Positions 8,698 to 18,800 of a stretch of 64,000 nucleotides of DNA are shown piece after piece; position 1 is the first letter of the stretch, and each line of letters opens with the position of its first letter. The notes under the pieces are model-generated. The model searched no databases and was not told the DNA's origin. It saw only the letters and a list, made by a program, of their open reading frames with translations. The DNA comes from Synechococcales cyanobacterium C42_A2020_086 (GTDB taxonomy: Bacteria; Cyanobacteriota; Cyanobacteriia; Elainellales; Elainellaceae): positions 99,038 to 163,037 of the forward strand of contig JACYLU010000021.1 of assembly GCA_015272325.1 (NCBI GenBank), read 5' to 3'. A program made the translations under genes and the position numbers.

Positions 8698-9876
8698 ATG
8701 CCAGAAGCCAATCCTATTCACCATATCCACTCCGAACTTCAGGAGGGTATGGCTTGGGCTAAATGTCGGAAATGCGGTTGCATGAAAGACATGCTAGACA
8801 ATTTGGAAATAGCCCTATCCGCAAATCTGACTGATACCACTTCGGATTTACTTTCAGAGTTACTGAGAGATACTCGCCATTGGCTAAATCAGATGGAACC
8901 AATTCAGTATCCCTGTATTGGCTGTGATCATTGTTTTCCTGCGGTAGCAACTAACTCGTTCTATCAAGCCTTTCCCGAATCTACTCAACGTTATTCATCA
9001 GGATGCGGCTTCGAGGTGCGAGAAAACGCTCTGTTTCCGATCGCTGGAGAGTATTTTGTGCTTTGTCATGGTGAAGGTTGTCCAGTTGCAGTTTCAACGC
9101 TGGCAAGTGTTGAGCTAGCCGAGCAACTCGCAAATCTCAAACCTAGCGAACTCTGCGTGGTCGGAAAAACTGAGACAGAAAATATTGGAGTTGACAAAGT
9201 TATCAAAAATATTGTGAGTAACCCAACGATTCGGTTTTTGTTGCTGACCGGGAAAGATCCAGAGGGGCACTACAGCGGAAAAACTCTACTTGCGCTTGCT
9301 GAAAATGGAGTAGACGATCGCATGAACGTGATTGGTTCTCCTGGTAAGCGACCAGTGTTAAAGAATGTTACTCACGAAGAGGTAGACGCTTTTCGGAAGC
9401 AAGTGCAGGTTGTTGATCTCATCGGATGTGAAGATCCAGAGAAAATAATCGAGAAGATGCGAACCCTCTCGCACATGCAATCTTCCTGTGGCTGCAGCAA
9501 GCAGGGCAGGAGTGATGTAACACAAGAGGCTGCAACTATTCTGCATGCTGAGGTTCTGCAGGCCAGGGAGCCTGTAAAGTTCCGAATGGACAAATCAGGG
9601 TACTTCGTAATTCTTCCGCAACCAAACAGGGGCACGATTCTTGTCGAGCACTATTCATATGACAATGCGCTCTTGAGGGTGATTGAAGGGAAAAATGCAA
9701 GGAGCATTTATTGGACAATTATTGAAAATGGCTGGGTGACTCAACTTGATCATTCTGCCTATCTAGGTGAGGAGTTGGCAAGAGCAGAACTGTCGATGCA
9801 GCTAGGCTTTAGATATGTTCAAGATCAGGCGCACTGCAAACTGCCGAAACGCGATCAGCCTAGCGCTACGGCTTAG
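8698..9876 (+). CDS. Cys-rich protein: MtrA-like domain + DUF4346
   Basis: The 392-residue protein has three parts. The N-terminus carries CxxCxC (Cys23, 26, 28) and CxxCxxC (Cys73, 76, 79) clusters that could bind zinc or an iron-sulfur cluster. Residues about 110-255 read like subunit A of the methanogen methyl-H4MPT:coenzyme M methyltransferase (MtrA): VVGKTETENIGVDKVIKN, SNPTIRFLLLTGK, EGHYSG with His191, and FRKQVQVVDLI. MtrA is the corrinoid-binding subunit. The C-terminal part (about 285-380) matches DUF4346. A CGC pair (Cys264, 266) lies in the linker. No membrane helix is present, unlike full MtrA. A role in C1, corrinoid or pterin chemistry is inference; the reaction is unknown. AGGA lies about 9 nt before the ATG. 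Confidence 0.75.
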   Translation: MPEANPIHHIHSELQEGMAWAKCRKCGCMKDMLDNLEIALSANLTDTTSDLLSELLRDTRHWLNQMEPIQYPCIGCDHCFPAVATNSFYQAFPESTQRYSSGCGFEVRENALFPIAGEYFVLCHGEGCPVAVSTLASVELAEQLANLKPSELCVVGKTETENIGVDKVIKNIVSNPTIRFLLLTGKDPEGHYSGKTLLALAENGVDDRMNVIGSPGKRPVLKNVTHEEVDAFRKQVQVVDLIGCEDPEKIIEKMRTLSHMQSSCGCSKQGRSDVTQEAATILHAEVLQAREPVKFRMDKSGYFVILPQPNRGTILVEHYSYDNALLRVIEGKNARSIYWTIIENGWVTQLDHSAYLGEELARAELSMQLGFRYVQDQAHCKLPKRDQPSATA

Positions 9877-10033
9877 ACCGCCTAGCAGCAGGAATAGAGT
9901 ACTCAGCGACGCTAACTGCACTAGCGGCTGCACCCCGGCACCCCTCAAGGTCATGCCGCTTCAAACCCTGCCCAGAATCATGCTATAGACGCGACCGCGA
10001 ACAGCCGCCGGAGCTGCCAGAGAAACAACTGCC

Positions 10034-10055
10034 GACAAGATAGCGACAAGATAGG
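10034..10055. repeat. Two-copy 11-bp tandem repeat
   Basis: GACAAGATAG(C/G) occurs twice in a row in the gap between the MtrA-like gene and the convergent YdjM-like gene. It is another member of the short tandem duplication class seen across the window. Confidence 0.8.
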
Positions 10056-10129
10056 AAATAGCAAACTGAATCCCAAGCTATACACGAGGGATCATATCAG
10101 CAGCGGCAGTTCACGTTATTTCCTCACTG

Positions 10130-10711
10130 TTAAACTCGATGAGCGCGACGATGCGGCCGCAGCAACCGCACAAGACGGGGCAACAGCAGGTATACTAGCA
10201 GTCCCAGATTCAGTCCAAGTTCAAACTGCTGAAATTCATTCCCATAGTAGCGAGGATCCCAATAGCTGATGGGGCTGTAAAAGCGGAGCGTCCAGTTGAG
10301 GGGGAACAACAGCAGCGGTCCGTCGTTGGCATGGGTGAAAATGTCGATGCCTGAGTGCAGCAGGCAGGCTAGGAGAAACCAAAAGAGCCAGCGAGAGCGG
10401 CTGCCAATATTGCGGCGAGTGCGCCAGACGGCAGCAATACCGAGCAGCAGCAGAATCGGCGCGTGCAGGGCGTTGTGTAAGCTAATCCAGATGGGATCAT
10501 AAAAATAGAGGTGATTGAATAACCAGTCGGCGGTGCGCTCTAGCTCCCAGCCCCGAATGCCGTGATAGTAGGCGATGCCCCCCAGTGATAGAACCCAGAG
10601 CGGCAGATCGGGCGCAACTGAGCCAAGCAGAAAGGCTTGCTTAACAATCGGGACTCTGGGCAACGCCTGATCGAGCGCGGCAGTCATCAAAAAATGCGAG
10701 GGAGTGTTCAT
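10130..10711 (-). CDS. Membrane-bound metal-dependent hydrolase, YdjM-like
   Basis: This 193-residue membrane protein opens with NTPSHFLMTAALD and continues with GSVAPDLPLW, HNALHAP and LLHSGIDIFTHAND. These His/Asp motifs, placed at the ends of hydrophobic helices, are characteristic of the YdjM/DUF457 membrane-bound putative metal-dependent hydrolases. Four to five helices are predicted, and the C-terminus is very basic (RRAHRV). The substrate is unknown; phospholipid hydrolysis has been proposed for related proteins. It faces away from the phosphate operon, whose Pho box lies in the divergent gap. Confidence 0.7.
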   Translation of the reverse strand: MNTPSHFLMTAALDQALPRVPIVKQAFLLGSVAPDLPLWVLSLGGIAYYHGIRGWELERTADWLFNHLYFYDPIWISLHNALHAPILLLLGIAAVWRTRRNIGSRSRWLFWFLLACLLHSGIDIFTHANDGPLLLFPLNWTLRFYSPISYWDPRYYGNEFQQFELGLNLGLLVYLLLPRLVRLLRPHRRAHRV

Positions 10712-10826
10712 GGCATTGCTTCTGCGGAGCAGTGGGCAGTTCGAGCGATGTTAACAAACAAAGTTGATATGATTTAGTCGGGAAGGCTGAACTTCTGGAT
10801 CCACGCCAGGCAAAGAATCGTATCAG

Positions 10827-10856
10827 CTTAACCTTGGCTTTAAATTAGGATTCTAG
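10827..10856 (+). promoter_or_regulatory. Putative Pho box (SphR/PhoB-type operator)
   Basis: Three 8-bp units with 3-bp spacers are visible: CTTAACCT, CTTTAAAT and GATTCTAG. The cyanobacterial Pho box is described as tandem 8-bp PyTTAAPyPy(T/A)-type repeats separated by 3 bp. The first unit fits fully, the second mostly and the third poorly. The site lies about 49 nt upstream of pstS, where a phosphate-starvation activator would bind. Confidence 0.55.
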
Positions 10857-10904
10857 CGTTGAAGTGTTCAGCCCGTAATTCTAGTCGAGCTAGGACATAA
10901 AACA

Positions 10905-11999
10905 ATGATTACGAATTTGTTTTTCAAACGCTTCATCTATACAGCGGCTGCGGTTGGTTTCGTTGCCAGCCTGACGGCCTGTGGCAGACCGCAACAAACT
11001 GCTACTGGCGATTCTGCAACGGATGCCTCTCCGGCTGGTACTACGGTTTCTCCAGAGGGGTCTGCCCTCAGCGGCACTGTCAAAGCCGATGGTTCGAGTA
11101 CGGTTTTCCCAATCAGTGAGGCGATTGCCGAAGAGTTTCAGAAAGCGAATCCGAATGTACAGGTAACGGTGGGAACCTCCGGTACAGGCGGCGGCTTCGA
11201 GAAATTCTGCAACGGCGAAACCGATATTTCTAATGCCTCGCGTCCGATCAAAGCTAAAGAAGCTGAAGCCTGTCGCGCTAAAGGCATCGAATTCATTGAG
11301 CTGCCGGTGGCGTTTGATGCCCTCTCGGTGGTGGTGAATCCACAAAATGACTGGGCCGAGTGCTTGACTGTTGAGGAACTGAAAACCATGTGGGAGCCTG
11401 CCGCACAGGGCAAAATCACCAACTGGAATCAGGTGCGGCCCGATTTTCCCAATGCGCCCCTCACGCTCTATGGACCCGGCACCGATTCCGGAACATTCGA
11501 CTACTTCACAGACGCCATTGTGGGAGAAGAGGGAGCTAGTCGAGGAGATTTCACTGCCAGCGAAGATGACAACGTGTTGGTGCAGGGGGTGAGCGGTGAC
11601 CGCAATGCCCTGGGTTATTTTGGCTATGCCTACTACGAAGAGAACCGGGATCGGCTGAAGCTAGTCGCGATCGATGATGGCGATGACAGCAACGGGCAAG
11701 GGTGTATTGCACCTAGTGAGGCGACGGTGCTTGATAATACCTACCAGCCCTTGGCGCGACCGCTATTCGTCTATGTCAGCAAGCAGGCAGCCGAACGCCC
11801 GGAAGTGAAATCCTTTGTGGAGTTCTACGCCAATAAAGCCAACAAGGATCTGATCGCGGAAACCGGCTATGTTCCGATGTCAGATGACATCTACGACAAA
11901 GTGCTGGCGCGGTTCCAAGCGGGCAAAACCGGTTCCGTCTTTGAAGGCGGATCGGCGGTTGGAGTCAGCTTGAAGGATATTCTGGAAAGGGAATCGTAA
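10905..11999 (+). CDS. pstS: Phosphate-binding lipoprotein PstS/SphX family
   Basis: This is the periplasmic phosphate receptor of the high-affinity Pst transporter. The 364-residue protein has a lipoprotein signal with lipobox LTAC (Cys26). It then shows the family's phosphate loops: [29 protein letters not shown] and [23 protein letters not shown] is also typical. The sequence leans to the SphX branch of cyanobacterial binding proteins, but the gene order with pstC-pstA-pstB makes transport the likely role. A putative Pho box lies upstream and an attenuator-like hairpin follows the gene. Confidence 0.93.
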   Translation: MITNLFFKRFIYTAAAVGFVASLTACGRPQQTATGDSATDASPAGTTVSPEGSALSGTVKADGSSTVFPISEAIAEEFQKANPNVQVTVGTSGTGGGFEKFCNGETDISNASRPIKAKEAEACRAKGIEFIELPVAFDALSVVVNPQNDWAECLTVEELKTMWEPAAQGKITNWNQVRPDFPNAPLTLYGPGTDSGTFDYFTDAIVGEEGASRGDFTASEDDNVLVQGVSGDRNALGYFGYAYYEENRDRLKLVAIDDGDDSNGQGCIAPSEATVLDNTYQPLARPLFVYVSKQAAERPEVKSFVEFYANKANKDLIAETGYVPMSDDIYDKVLARFQAGKTGSVFEGGSAVGVSLKDILERES

Positions 12000-12046
12000 G
12001 CGTTGAGAGGAGTCGTGGAGTGACAACCCTACCTAATCGTTGTCGC

Positions 12047-12070
12047 GAGGTACGAATCGAGGTACGAATG
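12047..12070. repeat. Two-copy 12-bp tandem repeat
   Basis: GAGGTACGAAT(C/G) is present twice in a row in the pstS-pstC gap, just before the attenuator-like hairpin. Confidence 0.8.
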
Positions 12071-12081
12071 TAGTGATTGAT

Positions 12082-12123
12082 TCAGGTCAGCTCTCTCGGG
12101 CTGGCCTGAGTCTGTGTTGTTTT
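12082..12123 (+). terminator. Hairpin between pstS and pstC (attenuator)
   Basis: TCAGGTCAGC pairs with GCTGGCCTGA over 10 bp with one G-T wobble and an 8-nt loop (12082-12109). A T/G-rich tract ending in TTTT follows. The placement fits partial termination that gives more binding protein than permease, as is common in pst operons. Folding was judged by eye. Confidence 0.6.
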
Positions 12124-12138
12124 CAGATATAGGCTGAG

Positions 12139-13083
12139 ATGAGTGAAACTAGTTCTGCGTTAAGACAGTTCGTTAATTCTGCTCGCTGGCGACCCAAGCG
12201 CTCGCTTAGCCAATGGTCCGAACGCCTGATCAAGATCGTGTTCGGCACGTTTGCCTTAATTTCGATTCTCACGACTCTCGGGATCATCTTCTCGCTCGTT
12301 TTTGAAACCGTGGAATTCTTTAAGGAGGTGCCGGTATGGCGCTTCCTCACCGATACCCAGTGGACGCCGCTATTTGTGAATCCACAGTACGGCATTATTG
12401 TTCTGATCTGCGCCACGCTGTTGACCTCGGTGATTGCGCTGCTAGTAGCGATTCCGCTGGGGTTGCTGGCGGCGATCTACCTCAGCGAATATGCCAATCC
12501 GCGGCTGCGGCGTTGGTTGAAGCCGGCTTTGGAGGTGCTGGCAGGGGTGCCCAGCGTTGTCTACGGCTATTTCGCCCTGCTGTTTGTGACGCCGATTTTG
12601 CAGGCGTTGATTCCCGGCATGGAGACTTTTAATGCCTTGAGTGCCGGACTGGTGATGGGGATTGCGATTCTGCCGATTATGGCGTCGTTAAGCGAAGATG
12701 CGATCTACGCGGTGCCCCAAAGTTTGCGGCAGGGAGCCTATGCCGTAGGAGCCACCCAGCGAGAGACGATTACCAATGTGGTGCTGCCGGGTGCCTTATC
12801 GGGGATTGTCGCCGCCTCGATTTTGAGCGTTGCTCGCGCCGTAGGGGAAACGATGATTGTCACCATTGCCGCCGGGCAGAACCCGCGTCTCACCCTCGAT
12901 CCGCGAGTGTCGGTGCAGACGATGACCTCGTTCATTGTGCAGGTGAGCTTGGGGGATGCGCCGGTGTTCTCAATCGAATACAAAACTATTTTTGCCGTCG
13001 GCATGACGCTGTTCGCCATGACGCTGCTGCTAAATATTTTTAGCTTCTGGTTCGTCAACCGCTTCCGGGAGAAATACGAATGA
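12139..13083 (+). CDS. pstC: Phosphate ABC transporter permease PstC
   Basis: PstC is one of two membrane subunits of the Pst phosphate importer. The 314-residue protein has about six hydrophobic helices and the inner-membrane component signature around [23 protein letters not shown], which contacts the ATPase. The N-terminal 25 residues are basic and cytoplasmic. The stop overlaps the pstA start (ATGA), so translation is coupled. It depends on PstA and PstB for function. Confidence 0.95.
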   Translation: MSETSSALRQFVNSARWRPKRSLSQWSERLIKIVFGTFALISILTTLGIIFSLVFETVEFFKEVPVWRFLTDTQWTPLFVNPQYGIIVLICATLLTSVIALLVAIPLGLLAAIYLSEYANPRLRRWLKPALEVLAGVPSVVYGYFALLFVTPILQALIPGMETFNALSAGLVMGIAILPIMASLSEDAIYAVPQSLRQGAYAVGATQRETITNVVLPGALSGIVAASILSVARAVGETMIVTIAAGQNPRLTLDPRVSVQTMTSFIVQVSLGDAPVFSIEYKTIFAVGMTLFAMTLLLNIFSFWFVNRFREKYE

Positions 13084-14024
13084 CCACGACCGAGTCCAAG
13101 GCGTTTTCCTTTCCTGAGGGCGCTGATGCCCTTCAATTTGAGCCAGCTCTCGACCACCGCTACCGTCTCGATCGCATTTTTGCCACTGCCGCTTTGATTG
13201 CGACGACCATAGGACTGCTGGTGCTGACGGTACTCCTCATCGATGTGATAATCGACGGGCTACCGCGCCTGAGCTGGGACTTTTTGACAAGCTATCCTTC
13301 GCGACGTCCGGCTCGGGCAGGGATTCTGTCGCCGCTGGTGGGCACCCTCTGGCTGCTGGTGCTGACAGCACTGATTGCCTTTCCCATTGGCGTGGGGTCT
13401 GGTATTTTTCTAGAGGAATTTGCCGCCAACACGAGACTGGCGAAACTGATTGAAATCAATATTGGCAATCTGGCCGCCGTGCCTTCAATCATCTACGGAC
13501 TGCTAGCGCTGCAAGTGTTTGTGCGACTCATGGAGCCGATTACTGGCGGACGCACTGTGCTGTCGGGCGGGCTGACGCTGTCGCTCCTGATTTTGCCGGT
13601 GATTATTGTCGCCACGCGAGAGGCGCTGCGGGCCGTTCCCAGCAGTATTCGTCAGGCGGGGTTTGCTTTGGGTACCACTCGCTGGCAGGTGGTGCGCGAT
13701 CATGTACTGCCGCTGGCGTTTCCCGGTATCCTCACCGGCACGATTCTGGCGCTGTCGCGGGCAATTGGTGAAACGGCTTCGCTGATCACGATTGGAGCGC
13801 TGACCTTTATTGCTTTCTTACCGCCGCTGATTCCCCTGATCGACGGCTTGCGATCCTCCTTCACGGCGCTGCCGATCCAAACTTACAACTGGGTGTCGCG
13901 GCCACAGCCAGAATTCCACCAGAATGCGGCTGCGGCAATCATTGTGCTAATGACCGTTCTGCTGCTAATGAATGCTACCGCCATCTACTTGCGCAACCGA
14001 ACCCAACAAATTCGCAACGATTAG
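13080..14024 (+). CDS. pstA: Phosphate ABC transporter permease PstA
   Basis: This is the second membrane subunit of the phosphate importer, 314 residues with about six helices. The ATPase-docking loop reads [26 protein letters not shown] without the full extent quoted here. An ATGA overlap couples it to pstC. The cytoplasmic N-terminus is longer than in E. coli PstA, which is usual in cyanobacteria. A 95-nt gap separates it from pstB. Confidence 0.95.
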   Translation: MTTTESKAFSFPEGADALQFEPALDHRYRLDRIFATAALIATTIGLLVLTVLLIDVIIDGLPRLSWDFLTSYPSRRPARAGILSPLVGTLWLLVLTALIAFPIGVGSGIFLEEFAANTRLAKLIEINIGNLAAVPSIIYGLLALQVFVRLMEPITGGRTVLSGGLTLSLLILPVIIVATREALRAVPSSIRQAGFALGTTRWQVVRDHVLPLAFPGILTGTILALSRAIGETASLITIGALTFIAFLPPLIPLIDGLRSSFTALPIQTYNWVSRPQPEFHQNAAAAIIVLMTVLLLMNATAIYLRNRTQQIRND

Positions 14025-14119
14025 TGCCTGGCCACGATGTTCCGCTTGTAGGGTAGTGCACCTGAAAATGCACTCAATCTTTGACTCGGTCTATCATTTT
14101 TGGGAACGCTTTACTATCT

Positions 14120-14917
14120 ATGACTTCTTCTGCAACTACTGTGGATACGATTCTGCAGGTCGATCAGGTTTCAGTTTATTATGGTTCATCCCTGGCACTA
14201 CGAGATGTTTATTTAGAGATTCCAATTCACCATGTAACGGCGTTTATTGGTCCTTCGGGCTGTGGTAAGAGCACGTTGCTGCGCTGCTTCAATCGCTTGA
14301 ATGATCTGATTCCCACCGCACGGGTAACAGGACGCATTCTTTATCGCGGCATCGATATCAATCAGCCTGAGGTAGATCCAGTGGATGTACGCCGGCAAAT
14401 CGGCATGGTGTTTCAGAAGCCCAACCCCTTTCCCAAATCGATCTACGAAAATGTTGCCTATGCGATTCGCATCAACGGCTATCGGGGGGATGTAGATGAG
14501 TTGGTCGAGAAATCGCTGCGGGATGCGGCACTTTGGGAGGAAGTCAAAGACAAGCTTAAAGACAACGCCCTGTCCCTTTCCGGAGGACAGCAGCAGCGCC
14601 TGTGTATTGCTCGGGCCTTGGCTATTGAGCCGGAAATCTTGCTGATGGACGAACCCTGCTCAGCACTCGATCCGATCTCCACGCTACGCATTGAGGAACT
14701 CATCCATACCCTGCGCGAGCATTACACGATCATTATCGTGACTCACAATATGCAGCAAGCGTCTCGCGTGTCGCAGTACACGGCTTTTTTCAATACCACC
14801 CTGAACGAGACGGGGGGGCGCAGTGGCTACCTCGTGGAGTATGGTACCACCGAGCAAATTTTTCATGCTCCCCAGCAGCGAGCCACCCAAGACTATATCA
14901 GTGGTCGCTTTGGTTAA
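14120..14917 (+). CDS. pstB: Phosphate ABC transporter ATPase PstB
   Basis: PstB powers phosphate import. The 265-residue protein has Walker [11 protein letters not shown]-loop [10 protein letters not shown], signature LSGGQQQR, Walker [13 protein letters not shown] and switch histidine [18 protein letters not shown] is specific to PstB. I start at the ATG at 14120 (MTSSATTVD); the frame extends to a TTG at 14081, but those residues are not conserved. It is the last transporter gene of the operon. Confidence 0.96.
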   Translation: MTSSATTVDTILQVDQVSVYYGSSLALRDVYLEIPIHHVTAFIGPSGCGKSTLLRCFNRLNDLIPTARVTGRILYRGIDINQPEVDPVDVRRQIGMVFQKPNPFPKSIYENVAYAIRINGYRGDVDELVEKSLRDAALWEEVKDKLKDNALSLSGGQQQRLCIARALAIEPEILLMDEPCSALDPISTLRIEELIHTLREHYTIIIVTHNMQQASRVSQYTAFFNTTLNETGGRSGYLVEYGTTEQIFHAPQQRATQDYISGRFG

Positions 14918-14992
14918 TACTGACTGGGCTTTTCACTCGCGAAACGGTAGGCTAGGGTTGCTTATTCCCCATGCTCACCCTGGAGGCACACC

Positions 14993-16177
14993 ATGCGACG
15001 GCGGCGGTTTTGGATTCTATTGATCCTCGGCTGGATCATGAGCATATGCCTCGCCTGCGACAGCCAGCAAGCGATGGTATCTGCTCCACCGGAACGTCCA
15101 CCCGCTCCGACCCTGGACACTCCGGTATCTCCTCGCTCTACCCTGCCACCCAAAACCCAGGCCATTTTGGATCAGGTCGGTTCGCTGGTCGATCCACCTC
15201 GGGGAGAGGTGCGTCTGGTGGTGATCAGCGACCTGAATAGCGCCTATGGCTCTACCGAGTACGATCCGGAAGTGGACATTGGCGTGAATTTAATTCCCTT
15301 TTGGCAGCCCGATCTGGTGCTGTGCAGCGGCGACATGGTAGCCGGGCAGAAACCCAGCCTCACTCCAGAGCAAATTCGGGCGATGTGGGCCGCGTTTGAT
15401 CAGCATGTAGCGGCACCGCTACGCAGTTTTAAAATTCCCTTTGGCTTCACGGTGGGCAATCATGATGCCTCTAGCGCCACGGCAATTAACGGTGGCTTTT
15501 TGTTTCAGCAGGAGCGCAACCTAGCGAAGGAATACTGGGAGACCCACGATCCCGGCGTGCAGTTTGTCGATCGCTTCCAGTTCCCCTTCTACTACACCTT
15601 TGCTGCCAAGGATCTGTTCTTCCTCGTCTGGGATGGCTCCTCGAATCAAATTCCTGCCGACAAGCTGGCCTGGGTAGAGCAGGCCCTCGCCAGCCCCGAG
15701 GCGCAACAAGCCAAGCTGCGGCTAGTGATTGGGCATTTGCCGCTGTATGGAGTTGCTGTGGGGCGAGATGAGCCAGGGGAAGTGCTGAGCAACGCCGAGC
15801 AGCTGCGAGCACTGCTGGAAAACTATCGCGTCCATACCTACATTAGCGGTCATCATCACGCCTACTACCCCGCCCACAAAGGGCAACTGCAATTGCTACA
15901 CATGGGCATTTTGGGATCGGGTCCTCGCCCCCTGATCGACAGCGATCTGCCGCCACGCAAAGCCCTAACGGTGATTGATGTCAACTTTGCCACGCCAGAG
16001 CAGACTACCTACACCACCTACGACCTTCAAACCTTCCAGCTCATCACCTATGACCAACTGCCTCGGTTTCTGGCGGGTCACAACGGCATGGTGCGGCGAC
16101 GCGACGTAGAGGAACTGACAGCGGCTGAGCAGTCGGCTTGTGTGCAAAAGATCGGTAACTCACTGTGCAGCACCTGA
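14993..16177 (+). CDS. Lipoprotein metallophosphoesterase
   Basis: The 394-residue protein has a lipoprotein signal with lipobox CLAC (Cys22), so it is anchored outside the plasma membrane. Metallophosphoesterase motifs follow: VVISDLN, LCSGDMV, VGNHDA, IGHLPLYG and SGHHHAYY. In the first motif Asn stands where many members have His. Its position just after pstSCAB suggests it releases phosphate from organic esters for uptake, but the substrate is not shown. GGAGG lies 7 nt before the ATG. Confidence 0.85.
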   Translation: MRRRRFWILLILGWIMSICLACDSQQAMVSAPPERPPAPTLDTPVSPRSTLPPKTQAILDQVGSLVDPPRGEVRLVVISDLNSAYGSTEYDPEVDIGVNLIPFWQPDLVLCSGDMVAGQKPSLTPEQIRAMWAAFDQHVAAPLRSFKIPFGFTVGNHDASSATAINGGFLFQQERNLAKEYWETHDPGVQFVDRFQFPFYYTFAAKDLFFLVWDGSSNQIPADKLAWVEQALASPEAQQAKLRLVIGHLPLYGVAVGRDEPGEVLSNAEQLRALLENYRVHTYISGHHHAYYPAHKGQLQLLHMGILGSGPRPLIDSDLPPRKALTVIDVNFATPEQTTYTTYDLQTFQLITYDQLPRFLAGHNGMVRRRDVEELTAAEQSACVQKIGNSLCST

Positions 16178-16397
16178 GGCAGAGTCCGGCTGCTCCCTCC
16201 TTGCTCCCTACTAAGCGCCTAAACGGTCTGAAACAATCTAAGCGGCTGGCTTCCCCCTGTCTGGTGGTAGGAGGATGGACAATACGACATCGCTCTATCT
16301 TTGCTCGTCATGACTGCCGCAGATGGACGTCTGCCATTATGGTGGTAGAAGGAAATTCTGTGTCTGTCGTCCTGCTGTTGTATTGTCATCGAAGCCC

Positions 16398-17789
16398 ATG
16401 AGCACTCGTCGGATTGTTGACCTGCTGAGAACTGGACAGCCGAATCAGACCGTGACGGTCCAAGGCTGGGTGCGAACCAAACGCGAACAAAAGGAGTTTT
16501 GCTTTGTCGAGGTGAACGATGGCTCGTCGATGGTGGGACTGCAAGCCATCCTGACCCCAGACCTGCCCAACTACGCCGACCTCGTGAAGCGGCTGAATAC
16601 CGGAGCTTCGGTGGAGATCAGCGGCACCCTCGTAGAGTCGCCTGCGAAAGGGCAGCGGATTGAGCTGCGGTCCACTGCGGTTACAATCTACGGTGAGGCA
16701 GACCCCGAGACCTATCCCTTGCAAAAGAAGCGACACTCCTTCGAGTTTTTGCGCACCATTGCCCACCTGCGTTCGCGGACCAACACCCTAGGAGCCGTGT
16801 TTCGGGTGCGGAATGCTTGTGCTGCCGCGATTCACCAGTTCTTTCAGGAGCGGGGCTTCCTCTGGGTCCACACGCCGATCATCAGCGCCAACGACTGCGA
16901 AGGAGCCGGCGAGCTGTTTACCGTTACCACCCTGGATCTGAAAAACGTGCCCCGCACCGATGATCAAGAGATCGATTACAGCCAGGATTTCTTTGGCAGA
17001 CGCGCCTTTCTCACGGTGAGCGGGCAGCTCGAAGCCGAAATCATGGCCATGGCATTCACAAACGTCTACACCTTTGGTCCTACTTTCCGGGCAGAAGACT
17101 CGAACACCTCGCGCCACCTTGCCGAGTTCTGGATGATTGAACCAGAGATGGCATTCTGCGACCTCGAGGGCAACATGGACTTGGCCGAAGCATTTCTGAA
17201 GCACATCTTCAAGTCGGTGCTGGAGCAGTGCCCGGAAGACATGGAATTTTTCAACCAGCGCATCGATAATTCGGTCCTAGCGACTGCCGAGAACATTATC
17301 AACAGCGCCTTTGAGCGCATCACCTATACCGAGGCTATTGCTCTACTAGAAAAAGCCGACCGTGCCTTTGAGTTTCCCGTGTCTTGGGGGTTAGATCTGC
17401 AATCGGAACACGAGCGATACTTGGCAGAAGAACTGTTCAAGAAACCGCTGATTGTCACCGATTACCCAGCTGCGATCAAAGCCTTTTACATGCGGATGAA
17501 CGATGACGGCAAAACGGTGCGAGCCATGGACATCCTGGCACCCAAAATCGGCGAAATTGTGGGCGGTTCCCAGCGGGAAGAACGCCTCGATGTGCTGCAA
17601 CGCCGCATTCGAGAGCTGGGCCTGCCTGAGGAAGACCTTTGGTGGTACCTCGATTTGCGCCGCTTTGGTACGGTGCCCCACGCTGGATTTGGCCTAGGCT
17701 TTGAGCGAGTCGTGCAGTTTATGACCGGCATGACAAATATTCGCGATGTGATTCCATTCCCCCGCTTTCCCTTGAGCGCGGAATTTTAG
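16398..17789 (+). CDS. asnS: Asparaginyl-tRNA synthetase
   Basis: AsnS charges tRNA-Asn. The 463-residue length fits the family. It has an N-terminal OB-fold anticodon-binding domain (about 15-105) and a class II catalytic core: motif 1 around [20 protein letters not shown], motif 2 [17 protein letters not shown], and motif 3 [12 protein letters not shown]. The ATG at 16398 gives the conserved start [10 protein letters not shown]; an in-frame ATG at 16323 adds 25 unconserved residues. Confidence 0.96.
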   Translation: MSTRRIVDLLRTGQPNQTVTVQGWVRTKREQKEFCFVEVNDGSSMVGLQAILTPDLPNYADLVKRLNTGASVEISGTLVESPAKGQRIELRSTAVTIYGEADPETYPLQKKRHSFEFLRTIAHLRSRTNTLGAVFRVRNACAAAIHQFFQERGFLWVHTPIISANDCEGAGELFTVTTLDLKNVPRTDDQEIDYSQDFFGRRAFLTVSGQLEAEIMAMAFTNVYTFGPTFRAEDSNTSRHLAEFWMIEPEMAFCDLEGNMDLAEAFLKHIFKSVLEQCPEDMEFFNQRIDNSVLATAENIINSAFERITYTEAIALLEKADRAFEFPVSWGLDLQSEHERYLAEELFKKPLIVTDYPAAIKAFYMRMNDDGKTVRAMDILAPKIGEIVGGSQREERLDVLQRRIRELGLPEEDLWWYLDLRRFGTVPHAGFGLGFERVVQFMTGMTNIRDVIPFPRFPLSAEF

Positions 17790-17869
17790 TCGGAATTGTA
17801 GCTACTGCGTAGTAGTATTAAAAATACCCGTGCTCGTAGAAAACTAGATAGAGCAGCAGGCTTGGCTCA

Positions 17870-18745
17870 TTGACCCAGGGACTAGCAACTAGATTGGCAA
17901 ACGTAATCAGCACTCCTACCGTTGAGTTTGCGCATTTGCCGCCGCCGCTGAAATGGGCGGGAGGAAAGCGCTGGCTGGTGCCTATCCTGCATGGCATTTG
18001 GCAACCCTATAGAGAGCGTCGGCTCGTAGAACCGTTTGTGGGCGGCATGGCGGTGGCGCTAGGGTTGCAGCCGCAAACAGCCTTGCTCAACGATTTGAAT
18101 CCGCATTTGATTAATTTCTACACCTGGTTGCAGCAGGGATTGTCGATCGACATTCACCTAGAAAATAATCCCAACTACTACTATCGCTGCCGCAAGCGGT
18201 TCAATCAGCTCATTCTCACGGGACAAGCAAACAGTGAAGAGGCAGCCAAGCTGTTCTACTTTATGAATCGCACTGGCTATAACGGGCTGTGCCGCTTCAA
18301 TAGCAAAAATCAATTTAATGTACCGTTTGGTCGCTACAAAACGATCAATTACACGAATGATTTCCGACACTATACAACGGTGCTGCAGCACTGGATTTTT
18401 TCTGCTGTGGATTTTGTGCAGCTAGATTTGCGCCCGACGGATTTCATCTATGCCGATCCGCCCTACGATGTGTCGTTCACGCAATATAGCGCCCATGATT
18501 TTAAGTGGCAGGATCAGGTGCGGCTGGCAGAATGGCTGGCGAGTCATCCTGGTCCGGTGGTAGCGTCGAATCAGGCAACCGAGCGCATCGTGGAGCTGTA
18601 CGGCGATCTCGGGTTTGCCGTTGTGTTGCTAAACGCACCGCGACGAATTTCCTGCACCGGCGATCGCAAACCTGCCCGAGAGGTGTTGGCGCTCAAGGGC
18701 ATTGAGCCGCAGATCGTGGAGAAGTTAATCGACTCCGCCGGTTAG
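17870..18745 (+). CDS. dam: Dam-type DNA adenine methyltransferase
   Basis: The 291-residue protein is a D12-class adenine-N6 methyltransferase. It shows PPLKWAGGKRWL (AdoMet-binding motif I), EPFVGGMAVAL, LLNDLNPHLINFYT and the catalytic motif YADPPYDV. The order matches Dam/DpnM enzymes that methylate GATC. No restriction gene is adjacent, so it is probably a solitary housekeeping methylase, as known in other cyanobacteria. No in-frame ATG precedes the conserved region. A TTG at 17870 with AGG about 9 nt upstream is the likely start, but this is uncertain. Confidence 0.88.
   Translation: MTQGLATRLANVISTPTVEFAHLPPPLKWAGGKRWLVPILHGIWQPYRERRLVEPFVGGMAVALGLQPQTALLNDLNPHLINFYTWLQQGLSIDIHLENNPNYYYRCRKRFNQLILTGQANSEEAAKLFYFMNRTGYNGLCRFNSKNQFNVPFGRYKTINYTNDFRHYTTVLQHWIFSAVDFVQLDLRPTDFIYADPPYDVSFTQYSAHDFKWQDQVRLAEWLASHPGPVVASNQATERIVELYGDLGFAVVLLNAPRRISCTGDRKPAREVLALKGIEPQIVEKLIDSAG
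18660..18667. repeat. HIP1 palindrome GCGATCGC
   Basis: This is the highly iterated palindrome of many cyanobacteria. By eye I find it here and at 48795 and 62317 only, so it is not clearly enriched in this window. Confidence 0.7.
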
Positions 18746-18800
18746 CCTGCGACACTCAATCCCAATGTTCGATTCTAAATGAAGCCTCTACATAGAGCCT

